Assembly: GCA_019115335.1 (NCBI GenBank)
Contig: DXDT01000254.1
Span: 1-39,167 of the forward strand
Direction of reading: 5' to 3'
Length of the DNA stretch: 39,167 nt
From: Candidatus Brachybacterium merdigallinarum
GTDB taxonomy: Bacteria; Actinomycetota; Actinomycetes; Actinomycetales; Dermabacteraceae
Position numbers and translations under genes: made by a program. The notes below the pieces were generated by a model. The model was given only the letters and a program-made list of their open reading frames with translations. It was not told where the DNA came from and searched no databases. Positions 18,701-25,368 of this stretch are shown one piece after another (the stretch's first letter is position 1; each line of letters opens with the position of its first letter).

Positions 18701-19132
18701 GCGCTGGATGCCTCCACCGATCTGGAGAAGGTCACCTCCACCGCGACCGGTGGTCTGTGGCGCGTCATCGACGCCTCCCCGCGCGCCCGCGTGGACGGGG
18801 GAGCGGAGACCACGGCCTTGCCCAGCACGGCGATCGCGGCCCGCGGCGAGGTTCCCGTCGAGGACGTGCAGCGCACCGTGATCCTCGCCGAGCGCTTCGA
18901 CTCCCAGTGGGCCGCCACGGTGGACGGCGCCCGGCTGGAACCCGTCCTCGTGGACGGCTGGGCCCAGGGCTTCGTGCTGCCCGCCGGCACCGGCGGCGAG
19001 GTGATCGTGGACCGTGACCAGCCGTTGACGCTGCTCTGGCAGATCGTGCTGGGCGCGACCCTGGTGCTGACCGTCCTGATCGCGATCCCGTGGCGACCGC
19101 GCACCCGCCGTGCCGAGGAGCTCTATGGCTGA
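15749..19132 (+). CDS. Giant family 2 glycosyltransferase fused to polytopic membrane domain
   Basis: The 1127-residue protein combines an N-terminal GT-A-like domain (residues 1 to about 330) with about a dozen membrane helices and a large extracytoplasmic region. The transferase part shows ITAVVLLSGTTTPATLESML, LWFLVDGSPPAAEAL, and DLPAPWAEIDLCHQVWRRG as the acceptor-side motif. Helices begin near residue 335 and crowd between about 455 and 850. Residues about 870-1090 appear soluble and are followed by a final helix and a short basic cytoplasmic tail. A domain of this size conserved beside whiB2 and DUF5719 is a familiar actinobacterial arrangement, but I know no proven reaction. The start GTG lies 11 bp after the whiB2 stop, so they probably share a transcript. 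Polyprenyl-linked sugar transfer is a plausible inference. Confidence 0.85.
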   Translation: MSDRDITAVVLLSGTTTPATLESMLAAIAAQTHAPDRVLALVPSTADDAVLDLLDDHLVSGRLAELVTTSSAVGHAGAVRELLELPGRASPEDHDPGLGEQPAGTTSPGRRRAAGVDHEEVERRRTSEAEQLARIPMRLRTARRSGRRAGRATTGDEPWLWFLVDGSPPAAEALSSQLEIITRSPTTAVVGAKRVRRPVADQERALDAPGTGGALALVDVGLTLTHNGRIITGVDPGEIDQGQSDWRQDVLAVALPGMLIREQTLRDCGGLDPDLPAPWAEIDLCHQVWRRGERVAVQAAARVLFPNPTRPRLERLQEQRTGQLLVLLKHRPALLAGLMLLLSPLTTVLRMIAAVAATTPRRALVELRAWWGALRRAPRVIRRGVHDRRGARVPEGRLAPLYLPRGEGIRRTVEDLGVRMFAMDDRERRIRRTTWGIAGTHHGADDADFGRHSMWTVTVAITATLLSLIALRGLFGRGALSGPALLALPQNRRDAWEAAWSSWVPGDLGARGPLDAFTRLLGHLPVLSGTLIEVLVFGAIPSAALTAWWASGALTRAIGARLVLTVTWALAPPLLAALGAGAWPLLVIHVLLPLLALAVGRAIGLPHKISRASVAAAAAGGLLLLVIGAIQPVLVLLTALGLLLLVPAVPGRRLRLLWVLLPSMALHAPYLPLYLGEPAMLLAVSGVDASPGTVDAEQLLRLWPSQTGAATALTDLLGIDPASGPWLLALPLAPVVVGALCGPLLAGAAGRAGRLGILLAAGALLALGVARQTPVLIVDGAASVAPLHGLLSLLLLALGIGAGASFDALARRERVDSRSRRWVTSGIGGAVALVCVAGIAGWSVLLPGTLEIQRTESGTVPAAAADQGRTEARSRVLVLERAEDGAVEISVIVHGGDSALQHAAIESARQVDVLASGAPLDADPGSSALRAAVSTLLTSGADAEVESASDPEADQTAAATLASSLAVGYIVVPGAPEENPELVAALDASTDLEKVTSTATGGLWRVIDASPRARVDGGAETTALPSTAIAARGEVPVEDVQRTVILAERFDSQWAATVDGARLEPVLVDGWAQGFVLPAGTGGEVIVDRDQPLTLLWQIVLGATLVLTVLIAIPWRPRTRRAEELYG

Positions 19133-20822
19133 CCATGACGATCTCCCCACTCCGGCCGAGTCCGGTCCGGCGACGCCCTCCGAGGCGGCACTACCGGACG
19201 CGGCGACGCCGGATGATTCGACGCCGTCGGGGGCGGCGACGCCGCCTGCCCGCGGTCCGGCCCGGCCGCTGCTGGCGCTGGCGGCCCTGATCCCGTTGCT
19301 GGCCGCGACCGCCTTCCTGCTCACCGGCACCCCGCCGGACGCCGTGACGGCCGAGCAGGTCGAGGACGTCGCACAGCCGGGAGCCGTCGAGCAGGTGTGC
19401 CCCGGGCCGCTCCAGGTCCCGGATGACGCCCTCACCGTCGACAGCGACGCCGAGCTCGCACTGACCCCGCCCAGCCAGACGGCGGACATCGGCGCCGTGG
19501 TCCTCGAACCGGAGTCGAACCTGCTGTTCGGGAGCGCCACCTCCTCGGAGACCCTGCGGGCGGCGGACGGCACCGTGCGCACCCCGGCCGTGACCGCCGC
19601 CCGAGCGGACGGCGAGGAGATCCCCGCCCAGGTCAGCTCCCAGGATCTCGGAGCCGCCGTGCTGCAGGCCCCCGCCGCGGAGGACCCCGCCCTGCTGACC
19701 GCCGCCACCTTCGACGGCGGCCGCCCGGTCGCCGACGCCCACCAGTACACCGCGACGCCCGCAGGCGACTACCGCTCCCTGAGCCTGACTCGCTGCGCGA
19801 CACCCTCCACCAGCGCCGCTTTCCTGGGTGCCTCGACATCCCTGGGATCCTCCTCGGTGCTGACGCTGACCAACCCCTCCACCCGGCCCGCCACCGCCTC
19901 GGTGCAGGTGTGGAGCCCGGACGGGCCGGCGGAGATGGCCGGCCGCTCCCAGATCGTCGTCGCCCCCGGTGAGCAGGAGCAGCTGCTGCTGGAATCGATC
20001 GCCCCCGGCTATCCGGCGCTCGGAGTGCAGGTCGAGGTGCTCGGAGCTCCGCTGTCGATGTACCTGCAGACCACCGAGCGCGACGGCCTCACCCCCGGCG
20101 GCGCCGAGATCCTCGCCCCGCTCCCGCCCCGCGCCACCGAGCTCACGATGCCCGGCGTGGCCGTGGACGGAACACCGCCGACCGTGATGCTGTCGAACCC
20201 GGGCGGCTCCGACACCACCGCGACCCTCGAGGTGCTCGGCCCCGACGGCGTCATCGAGGCGGCCACCCGGAGCGACCTCACCGTCCCGGCCGGCACCGTG
20301 CTCCCGGTCGAGCTGGACAACGTTCCCGCGGGCATCCACACGGTGCGCATGACCTCGCAGGAGCCCCTGCTCGCGGTCACCCGCACGGTCCGTGCCGGCG
20401 CCGAGCTGGCCGGGGACACCATCGGCACGCCCGTGGACCTCGCGGTCGTCGAGCCCGCCCGCGCGATCGGTTCCAGCGCGGCGCTGTCCCTGCCCGCCGG
20501 CGGCACCTCGGGCGCCCTCCAGCTCAGCGCGAGCATCGACACCGCCGTGACGGTGATCCCGATCGCCGCTGACGGCTCCGCCGGTGAGCCCATCGCGCTG
20601 GACCTGGTCGCCGATCAGCCCCAGACGGTCACGCAGACACCGCTCTCCGTCGGCGGCGCGCTGGCGGCCGGGCTCACAATCGTGCCCGCGGAGCCGGGCG
20701 TGGTCCATGCCGGCTGGCTGCAGTACCAGGACGACGGCGCCGGAGGAGCGCTGATGTCCACCCTGGCCGTGGCTCCCGCCGAGACCGGAGGCGACGGGAT
20801 CACGGTGCGCCGCGCCGCCTGA
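19125..20822 (+). CDS. DUF5719 family membrane-anchored extracytoplasmic protein
   Basis: The 565-residue product begins with a low-complexity cytoplasmic segment (repeated Ala-Thr-Pro groups, residues about 10-42), followed by one helix (about 47-66, LLALAALIPLLAATAFLL). A long Thr/Val/Gly/Ala-rich extracytoplasmic part follows, with several repeated beta-sandwich-like blocks (for example LTLTNPSTRPATASVQVWSP and VMLSNPGGSDTTATLEVLGP). These blocks look like internal duplications of one fold. The ATG at 19125 overlaps the stop of the giant transferase gene by 8 bp and has GAGGAG 4 bases upstream, so expression is coupled. The partnership suggests a periplasmic-side accessory of that membrane protein. 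Biochemical function is unknown. Confidence 0.82.
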   Translation: MADHDDLPTPAESGPATPSEAALPDAATPDDSTPSGAATPPARGPARPLLALAALIPLLAATAFLLTGTPPDAVTAEQVEDVAQPGAVEQVCPGPLQVPDDALTVDSDAELALTPPSQTADIGAVVLEPESNLLFGSATSSETLRAADGTVRTPAVTAARADGEEIPAQVSSQDLGAAVLQAPAAEDPALLTAATFDGGRPVADAHQYTATPAGDYRSLSLTRCATPSTSAAFLGASTSLGSSSVLTLTNPSTRPATASVQVWSPDGPAEMAGRSQIVVAPGEQEQLLLESIAPGYPALGVQVEVLGAPLSMYLQTTERDGLTPGGAEILAPLPPRATELTMPGVAVDGTPPTVMLSNPGGSDTTATLEVLGPDGVIEAATRSDLTVPAGTVLPVELDNVPAGIHTVRMTSQEPLLAVTRTVRAGAELAGDTIGTPVDLAVVEPARAIGSSAALSLPAGGTSGALQLSASIDTAVTVIPIAADGSAGEPIALDLVADQPQTVTQTPLSVGGALAAGLTIVPAEPGVVHAGWLQYQDDGAGGALMSTLAVAPAETGGDGITVRRAA

Positions 20823-20837
20823 CACGGTGCGCCGCGC
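20801..20837. repeat. Partial 22-bp tandem repeat across the DUF5719 stop
   Basis: CACGGTGCGCCGCGC at 20801-20815 recurs exactly at 20823-20837. The period is 22 bp, and the first unit ends with the stop codon TGA (20820-20822). The second unit diverges after 15 bases. Confidence 0.75.
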
Positions 20838-20856
20838 ATCCCGGCGGCGTCCCGGG

Positions 20857-21312
20857 TCATTCCCCCCAGGCCTCGGGATCGACCTGCTCGGGGCGCAGGC
20901 CCAGCAGCGAGGCGATCTGCTCGGAGATGACCTGGCGCAGCATCGCCTCCAGCTCCTCCTCACCGGCGCAGCGGGTCTGGATCGGACGGCGATGGACCAC
21001 GATGATCGGCGGATGCTCGCGAGTGGCGGGGACGGTCCTGCCCAGCGCCACCCCGGAGTCCTCCCAGGGCGCAGGGTCGGTGCGGGGCACCTCCTCCACG
21101 ATCACCTGCAGGTGCTCGAGCCGTCGGGGGAACCGTTCGATGATCGCGGAGGCCGAGGCGGTGACCAGCTCGTCGAAGCGCTCGCGGCGGGTGCGGAAGG
21201 CTGGCAGGTGCGACGGGATCAGACTGCCGCGCAGACCGCGCCCGTGCCGATCCCGCCGCCGTGGCCCGCGCCGGGAGGGGGAGCCGCCGCCGGGGCGGGC
21301 CTGGAGATCCAT
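20857..21312 (-). CDS. Metallopeptidase-family (zincin) protein lacking the HExxH motif
   Basis: The 151-residue protein matches the small actinobacterial zincin family (Rv3259-like) in overall layout. An N-terminal basic tail is followed by RTRRERFDELVTASASAIIE, LEHLQVIVEEVP, PPIIVVHRRPIQ and then the region where the active-site helix should lie. Family members read HExxHHFGID there. This protein reads VISEQIASLLGL, with no histidine, so the zinc site is absent. The DNA on both sides is in frame and of normal composition, so a sequencing slip is not suggested. It sits where synteny predicts the metallopeptidase, divergent from DUF3499. It may be a pseudoenzyme with a structural role. ATG 21312 has TACAGT 7 bases upstream and looks leaderless. 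Confidence 0.8.
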   Translation of the reverse strand: MDLQARPGGGSPSRRGPRRRDRHGRGLRGSLIPSHLPAFRTRRERFDELVTASASAIIERFPRRLEHLQVIVEEVPRTDPAPWEDSGVALGRTVPATREHPPIIVVHRRPIQTRCAGEEELEAMLRQVISEQIASLLGLRPEQVDPEAWGE

Positions 21313-21319
21313 GCTCGGC

Positions 21320-21325
21320 ACTGTA
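21320..21325 (-). promoter_or_regulatory. -10 hexamer of a leaderless transcript (metallopeptidase-like gene)
   Basis: Minus-strand TACAGT is followed by 7 bases and then the ATG at 21312, so transcription would start at the start codon. No Shine-Dalgarno is present. Confidence 0.6.
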
Positions 21326-21384
21326 GTGGACCGACCTGCGGGCCGTCCCGGGCGTGCCGTCCCGCATCCGTGCCCGGGCCTGCG

Positions 21385-21390
21385 TAGACT
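21385..21390 (+). promoter_or_regulatory. -10 hexamer of a leaderless transcript (DUF3499 gene)
   Basis: TAGACT lies 7 bases before the GTG at 21398. No Shine-Dalgarno is present. It lies back to back with the minus-strand -10 at 21320-21325, leaving 59 bases for both upstream regions. Confidence 0.6.
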
Positions 21391-21397
21391 GCCAGCC

Positions 21398-21736
21398 GTG
21401 CCTGCTCGCGAATGCTCCCGGACCGCCTGCTCGAGACCAGCCGTCAGCACCCTGACGTTCGTCTACCAGGACTCGGCGGCGGTGCTCGGCCCGCTCGCCC
21501 GCACCAGCGAGCCCAACACCTACGACCTGTGCCGGGAGCACGCCGCCCGCACCACCGCACCGCGCGGCTGGGAGCTGCAGCGCATCGCGGGCGCCGCTGA
21601 GGTCTCCGATGATCTGGTCGCCCTCGCCGACGCCGTCCGCCGGCGTCCCGCGACGCCGCCCGTGCCGGAGCCGCGCCCCGCCCCGGCGTCGCCGGGCCAG
21701 CGACATCTGCACGTGGTCCGGAGCCCCGATGAGTGA
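21398..21736 (+). CDS. DUF3499 family protein
   Basis: The 112-residue protein shows the family pattern: ECSRTACSRPAVSTLTFVYQD at the N-terminus, then AAVLGPLA and YDLCREHAARTTAPRGWELQ. The cysteines C6, C11 and C46 with nearby His could bind a metal, which is inference. The C-terminal third is Pro/Arg-rich and ends HLHVVRSPDE. Mycobacterial Rv3258c occupies the same position between the metallopeptidase and manB genes. The function is unknown. A -10-like hexamer 7 bases before the GTG and lack of a ribosome-binding site indicate a leaderless message. The stop lies 8 bp inside the phosphomannomutase gene, so the two are coupled. Confidence 0.87.
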   Translation: MPARECSRTACSRPAVSTLTFVYQDSAAVLGPLARTSEPNTYDLCREHAARTTAPRGWELQRIAGAAEVSDDLVALADAVRRRPATPPVPEPRPAPASPGQRHLHVVRSPDE

Positions 21737-23372
21737 CTGGGAGCAGCCCGCCGATCCCGGCATCGACCTGCGCCCGATCGTGAAGGCCAATGACGTGCGC
21801 GGCATCGCCGGCGAGCAGCTCACCGAGGAGGTCGCCCGCGCGCTCGGCGCCGCCTTCGCCGACTTCCTCGATGAGGACGCCCTGATCATCGCCCACGACA
21901 TGCGGGTCTCCTCACCGGCCCTGGCCGCGGCCTTCAGCGCCGGTGCGCAGCGCCGCGGGACGACGGTCGGCGAGGCCGGGCTCGCCTCCACCGACCAGCT
22001 GTACTGCGCCTCGGGACTGCACCGCGCCGCGGGCGCGATGATCACCGCCTCCCACAATCCCGCCCGGGACAACGGCCTCAAGCTCTGCCTGCCGGGCGCC
22101 CGCCCCGTCAGCCGGGACACCGGCCTGGACCGGATCCGCCGCACCGCCGAGGGCTATCTCGCCGCCGGAGAGATCCCCGAGGTGCCCGGCGGCGGCGCGA
22201 AGCCCCTGGAGACCCTCACGGACTACGCCGACACCGTGGTGGGTCTGGTGCCCGTGCCCGCTCGCCGGCGACTGCGGGTGGTGGTCGACGCCGCCAGCGC
22301 GATGGCGGGACTGACCGTGCCCGCCGTGTTCGAGCGGCTCGAGCAGATCGAGCTGGTGCCTCTGCACTTCGAGCTCGACGGCACCTTCCCGCATCACCCC
22401 GCCGATCCGCTGGACCCGGCGAACCTCGCCGACCTGCAGGCCGCGGTGCGGCGCGAGGGCGCGGACCTCGGCCTGGCCTTCGACGGCGACGCGGATCGCT
22501 GCGTGGTGCTCGACGAGACCGGCGCCCCGGTGCGCCCCTCGGCGATCACCGCGCTGATCGCCCAGCGCGAGATCGCCCGCGCCCGAGCCGCCGGCGAGGA
22601 ACGGCCCGCAGTGGTCGCGAACCTGGTCTCCTCCCGGCACGTCACCGAGACCGTCCTCGCCGCCGGGGGCAGGCCGCTGCGCTCCCCGGTGGGGCACTCG
22701 CTGATCAAGGCGCTGATGGCCGAGCACGGCGCAGTCGTCGGCGGGGAGCACTCCGCCCACTACTACTTCCGGGACTTCTTCCACGCGGATTCCGGGATGC
22801 TCGCCGCCCTGCACGTGCTCGCCGCGCTCGCCGACACCGACGGCTCCCTCTCCGCCCTGGTCGCCGGCCACGACCCCTACGCCTCCAGCGGCGAGATCAA
22901 CTCCCGCGTCACCGACGTCCCCGCGGCGCTGGCTCGGGTGCGCGCCCACGCCGAGGGCCTGCCGGCGGCCCGCGCTGACGACCTCGACGGGCTCACCCTC
23001 GAGCACTGGGACGACTCCCTGCCCCCCGAGGAGCGCTGGTGGATCTCCCTGCGCCCCTCGAACACCGAGGCGCTGCTGCGGCTGAACGTCGAGGCGATGA
23101 CCCCGCAGACGATGGCTCGCGTGCGCGACGAGATCCTCACCCTCATCCGTCAGGAGACCCCGATGCCCCCTCGCGCCGACCAGGCCGCCACCCCCGCCCC
23201 GCACAGCAGCGGAGCCCAGCTGCCGGGATGGCTGCGGGGCATCGTCCGCTGCCCCCGCTGCGGCGGCTCCCTGGAGGATGCCGAGCAGTCGCTGACCTGC
23301 ACCGGCTGCGGGACCCGGTATGCGGTCGAGGACGGCATCCCCGTGCTCATCGCCGCCTTCGAGCAGGACTGA
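21729..23372 (+). CDS. manB: Phosphomannomutase fused to a C-terminal Trm112-like zinc domain
   Basis: The 547-residue protein begins with an alpha-D-phosphohexomutase (residues 1 to about 470) converting mannose-6-phosphate to mannose-1-phosphate, feeding GDP-mannose. The phospho-acceptor is S108 in TASHNP, the metal loop is FDGDADRC (D252, D254, D256), the sugar-binding loop is GGEHSAHYYF and the phosphate-binding loop RPSNTEALLRLNVEA. After a linker starting near M479, about 60 residues carry two zinc knuckles (CPRC, CTGC) and end RYAVEDGIPVLIAAF, the pattern of Trm112/YcaR proteins usually encoded as separate genes. CAGGAG sits 6 bases before the in-frame ATG at 23163, so the zinc domain could also be made alone. 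The ATG at 21729 overlaps DUF3499. Confidence 0.92.
   Translation: MSDWEQPADPGIDLRPIVKANDVRGIAGEQLTEEVARALGAAFADFLDEDALIIAHDMRVSSPALAAAFSAGAQRRGTTVGEAGLASTDQLYCASGLHRAAGAMITASHNPARDNGLKLCLPGARPVSRDTGLDRIRRTAEGYLAAGEIPEVPGGGAKPLETLTDYADTVVGLVPVPARRRLRVVVDAASAMAGLTVPAVFERLEQIELVPLHFELDGTFPHHPADPLDPANLADLQAAVRREGADLGLAFDGDADRCVVLDETGAPVRPSAITALIAQREIARARAAGEERPAVVANLVSSRHVTETVLAAGGRPLRSPVGHSLIKALMAEHGAVVGGEHSAHYYFRDFFHADSGMLAALHVLAALADTDGSLSALVAGHDPYASSGEINSRVTDVPAALARVRAHAEGLPAARADDLDGLTLEHWDDSLPPEERWWISLRPSNTEALLRLNVEAMTPQTMARVRDEILTLIRQETPMPPRADQAATPAPHSSGAQLPGWLRGIVRCPRCGGSLEDAEQSLTCTGCGTRYAVEDGIPVLIAAFEQD
23152..23165 (+). promoter_or_regulatory. Internal ribosome-binding site and start before the Trm112-like domain
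   Basis: AGGAG (23152-23156) is followed after 6 bases by an in-frame ATG (23163) inside the phosphomannomutase gene, exactly at the linker preceding the zinc domain. Translation from here would give a 69-residue Trm112-like protein. Confidence 0.5.
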
Positions 23373-23388
23373 CCGGCCCGGTCACCGC

Positions 23389-24216
23389 TCAAGCGCTGAA
23401 GGGCACCGCGCGCACATCCGCCGCGAGCTCCTGCTGACGCTGCTGTGCCCGGCGCAGGCGTCGCTCGTCGCGGCGCGAGCGCTCGGCGACCACCGCCGCC
23501 AGGAACATCTCGGGATCCGTGCCCGGGGGCGGTCCCGGTGCGACATGCGGGAGGGTCCGCTGGACGAGGTCCCTCGCCAGGACCCGGCGCGATTCGTGGT
23601 GGATCTGCTCGACCCGCGGCAGGAAGGTGCGGATGTCGTGGAGCAGCCCGACCGGCAGCCGGCCGACGTCCGCGTGCTCGGCCCACTCGCGCAGCGGAGG
23701 GGGCATCATCACGCGGTCCGGCTCCAGGGTGCGCATCCGCTCCTGGATCACCATGGTCCCGGCCAGCAGGTCGCCGATCCGCCGTGATCGGCGGTCGATC
23801 ACGGAGCTGGCCAGGGCGATCGCCCCGGAGGTCGACCAGATCTCGAACATCGCCATCACGGCGCGCAGCAGGCTCTGGCGCACATGGACCGGGCCGCCGT
23901 CGTCCCGGACCACTCGGGTGCCGGTCACCAGGCGCCCCACGGAGCGTCCCCGCAGCAGGGTCTCGCAGACCACGGGATAGCCCACGAAGGTCACCACGGA
24001 CAGCAGCACGATCGCGGCGTTGACGAACCCCATGTCCGCCCCGGAGGCCTCCGCCGTCCACACCAGGGCGATCGAGCCGCCCACCAGCAGGGCCAGCTGC
24101 AGCGCGCCGTCGATCGCCATGGACAGCATCCGCATCGCGAAGGAGGCGGTGCGCAGGTCCAGCAGCACCGCGTCCCCGGTGATCAGCACCTCGCGGTCCC
24201 GGCTCGTCGACGTCAT
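23389..24216 (-). CDS. RDD family membrane protein
   Basis: The 275-residue protein has an N-terminal RDD domain with three to four helices (roughly residues 25-50, 60-85 and 115-140). Its conserved Arg and Asp residues lie in FAMRMLSMAIDGALQL, LLRGRSVGRLVTGTRVV and IDRRSRRIGDLLAGTMVI. The C-terminal 110 residues are soluble, basic and helical (RSRRDERRLRRAQQRQQ), an extension many RDD proteins lack. The homologue in mycobacteria (Rv3695) lies beside SpoIIM, DUF58 and MoxR genes, as here. An ATG at 24225 is also in frame, but CAGGAT lies 7 bases before the ATG at 24216, matching the leaderless pattern of its neighbours, so I prefer 24216. It is divergent from the SpoIIM gene. Function unknown; transport or envelope assembly has been proposed for the neighbourhood. 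Confidence 0.87.
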   Translation of the reverse strand: MTSTSRDREVLITGDAVLLDLRTASFAMRMLSMAIDGALQLALLVGGSIALVWTAEASGADMGFVNAAIVLLSVVTFVGYPVVCETLLRGRSVGRLVTGTRVVRDDGGPVHVRQSLLRAVMAMFEIWSTSGAIALASSVIDRRSRRIGDLLAGTMVIQERMRTLEPDRVMMPPPLREWAEHADVGRLPVGLLHDIRTFLPRVEQIHHESRRVLARDLVQRTLPHVAPGPPPGTDPEMFLAAVVAERSRRDERRLRRAQQRQQELAADVRAVPFSA

Positions 24217-24223
24217 GGCTCCC

Positions 24224-24229
24224 ATCCTG
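24224..24229 (-). promoter_or_regulatory. Possible -10 hexamer of a leaderless transcript (RDD gene)
   Basis: Minus-strand CAGGAT stands 7 bases before the ATG at 24216. It keeps the key A2 and T6 of the hexamer but not T1. Confidence 0.4.
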
Positions 24230-24323
24230 GCAGGTGCGCGCAGCCGAGGTGAGCGACTGCCGTCTGCTTCCGGGGGAGCGATGATGCGACTTTCGTCGGC
24301 CGTGGCGCGAGCAGGGCCGGGCC

Positions 24324-24329
24324 TACCCT
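24324..24329 (+). promoter_or_regulatory. -10 hexamer of a leaderless transcript (SpoIIM-like gene)
   Basis: TACCCT lies 6 bases before the GTG at 24336, and no Shine-Dalgarno is present, so the message should start at or next to the start codon. Confidence 0.6.
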
Positions 24330-24335
24330 GAGCGG

Positions 24336-25331
24336 GTGGACACCGACGCCTTCATCGCCGTGCACCGACCCACCTGGGACCGGCTGCGCGAGCTGACGCG
24401 CTCACGCACCCTGGACGCCGCGGGCGTCGACGAGCTGCTCTCGCTGTACCAGGCGACCTCCACGCATCTGTCCACGGTGCGCTCCACCAACCCCGATCCG
24501 GCGCTGATCTCGCGGCTGTCGCTGCTGGTGCACAAGGCGCGGCTGCGCATCACCGGGGCCCGGGTCCCGCTGTGGAAGCACGCCCGCACCTTCTTCTGGG
24601 ACGATCTGCCGGCCGCGCTGTTCGAGTCCCGCTGGGCCGTGCTCATCGCCACCGGCATCTTCCTGGCCGCGGCCGTGGTCTCCGGGCTCTACTTCGGCTT
24701 GGACCCGGTGGCGCGGGGGATGGTCCTGCCCGAGGCCGCCCAGCGCTCCCTGGCCCAGCGCGATTTCGTCTCCTACTACTTCCAGGGCGAGGCCTCCGGG
24801 TTCGCCGCCCAAGTGTGGACCAACAACGCCTGGATCACCATCCAGGCCGTGGTGTTCGGAGTGACGGGGTTCTGGCCCGTGGTGATGCTGCTGCAGAACG
24901 GTCTGAACATCGGCCTCAGCGCCGGGGTGATGGGGGCGCACGACGGGCTGGGCACCTTCTTCGTGTACATCCTCCCGCACGGACTGCTGGAGCTGACCTG
25001 CGTGTTCGTCGGTGCCGGGGCGGGGCTGCGCACCTTCTGGGCCTGGGTGCGGCCGGGCTCCCTGCCGCGACTGTGGTCCCTGTCCCGGTCCGCTCGTGCC
25101 CTGATGACCGTCGGCATCGGCCTGGTCCCGGTGCTGCTGCTGTCCGGGTTCGTCGAGGCGTTCGTGACGCCGTCCGGTCTGCCCCCGGCGCTGCGCATCG
25201 CCATCGGCGCCGCCGTGTGGCTCGCCTTCCTCGCCTACATGCTCGGTCGCGGCCGTCAAGCCCATCGCGCAGGCATCACCGGCGACCTCAGCGAGGAGAT
25301 GGTCGGCGACCACGTCGCCACCGCCGGCTGA
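24336..25331 (+). CDS. Stage II sporulation protein M (SpoIIM) family membrane protein
   Basis: The 331-residue protein has a soluble N-terminal region (residues 1 to about 100, VDTDAFIAVHRPTWDRLREL) and then five or six membrane helices. The typical family segments are FWDDLPAALFESRWAVLIAT, AQVWTNNAWITIQAVVFGV, LLQNGLNIGLSAGVMG and FFVYILPHGLLELTCVFVGAGAG. SpoIIM-family proteins occur widely in non-sporulating actinobacteria next to RDD and MoxR/DUF58 genes (for example Rv3694c), where they have no role in sporulation; in Bacillus the relative takes part in an engulfment complex with a wall hydrolase. The GTG has no ribosome-binding site and appears leaderless. The stop codon begins a 20-bp tandem repeat. 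It is divergent from the RDD gene by 119 bp. Confidence 0.9.
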   Translation: MDTDAFIAVHRPTWDRLRELTRSRTLDAAGVDELLSLYQATSTHLSTVRSTNPDPALISRLSLLVHKARLRITGARVPLWKHARTFFWDDLPAALFESRWAVLIATGIFLAAAVVSGLYFGLDPVARGMVLPEAAQRSLAQRDFVSYYFQGEASGFAAQVWTNNAWITIQAVVFGVTGFWPVVMLLQNGLNIGLSAGVMGAHDGLGTFFVYILPHGLLELTCVFVGAGAGLRTFWAWVRPGSLPRLWSLSRSARALMTVGIGLVPVLLLSGFVEAFVTPSGLPPALRIAIGAAVWLAFLAYMLGRGRQAHRAGITGDLSEEMVGDHVATAG

Positions 25332-25368
25332 GCGATGACCTCCACCGGTGAATGATGACCTCCACCCT
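25329..25368. repeat. 20-bp tandem repeat anchored on the SpoIIM-gene stop codon
   Basis: Two 20-bp units (25329-25348 and 25349-25368) both begin with TGA and share GATGACCTCCACC exactly. The first TGA is the stop of the SpoIIM-like gene. The second overlaps the ATG of the phosphotransferase gene (ATGA). The first unit also encodes a six-codon frame MTSTGE ending at that TGA. Confidence 0.85.

Noticed and set aside
19185..19255. Ala-Thr-Pro repeats at the start of the DUF5719 gene as a possible separate minisatellite
   Set aside because: It is an ordinary low-complexity cytoplasmic tail with irregular spacing.
15635..19750. A 1371-codon open frame on the minus strand
   Set aside because: It lies antisense to the giant transferase and DUF5719 genes, has no ribosome-binding site, and reads as Gly/Gln/Arg/His-rich low-complexity sequence expected from the complement of GC-rich codons.
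23370..23385. GACCGG-CCGGTC as a terminator between manB and the RDD gene
   Set aside because: The arms leave only a one-base loop; the stem that can really form is 4 bp.
24336..25331. A sporulation role for the SpoIIM-family protein
   Set aside because: The family is common in non-sporulating actinobacteria and no other sporulation gene is in the window; whiB2 and mtrAB are also general division genes.
25335..25355. A six-codon reading frame (MTSTGE) as a regulatory leader peptide
   Set aside because: It arises from the 20-bp tandem repeat and has no ribosome-binding site, so duplication is the simpler explanation; kept only as part of the repeat entry.
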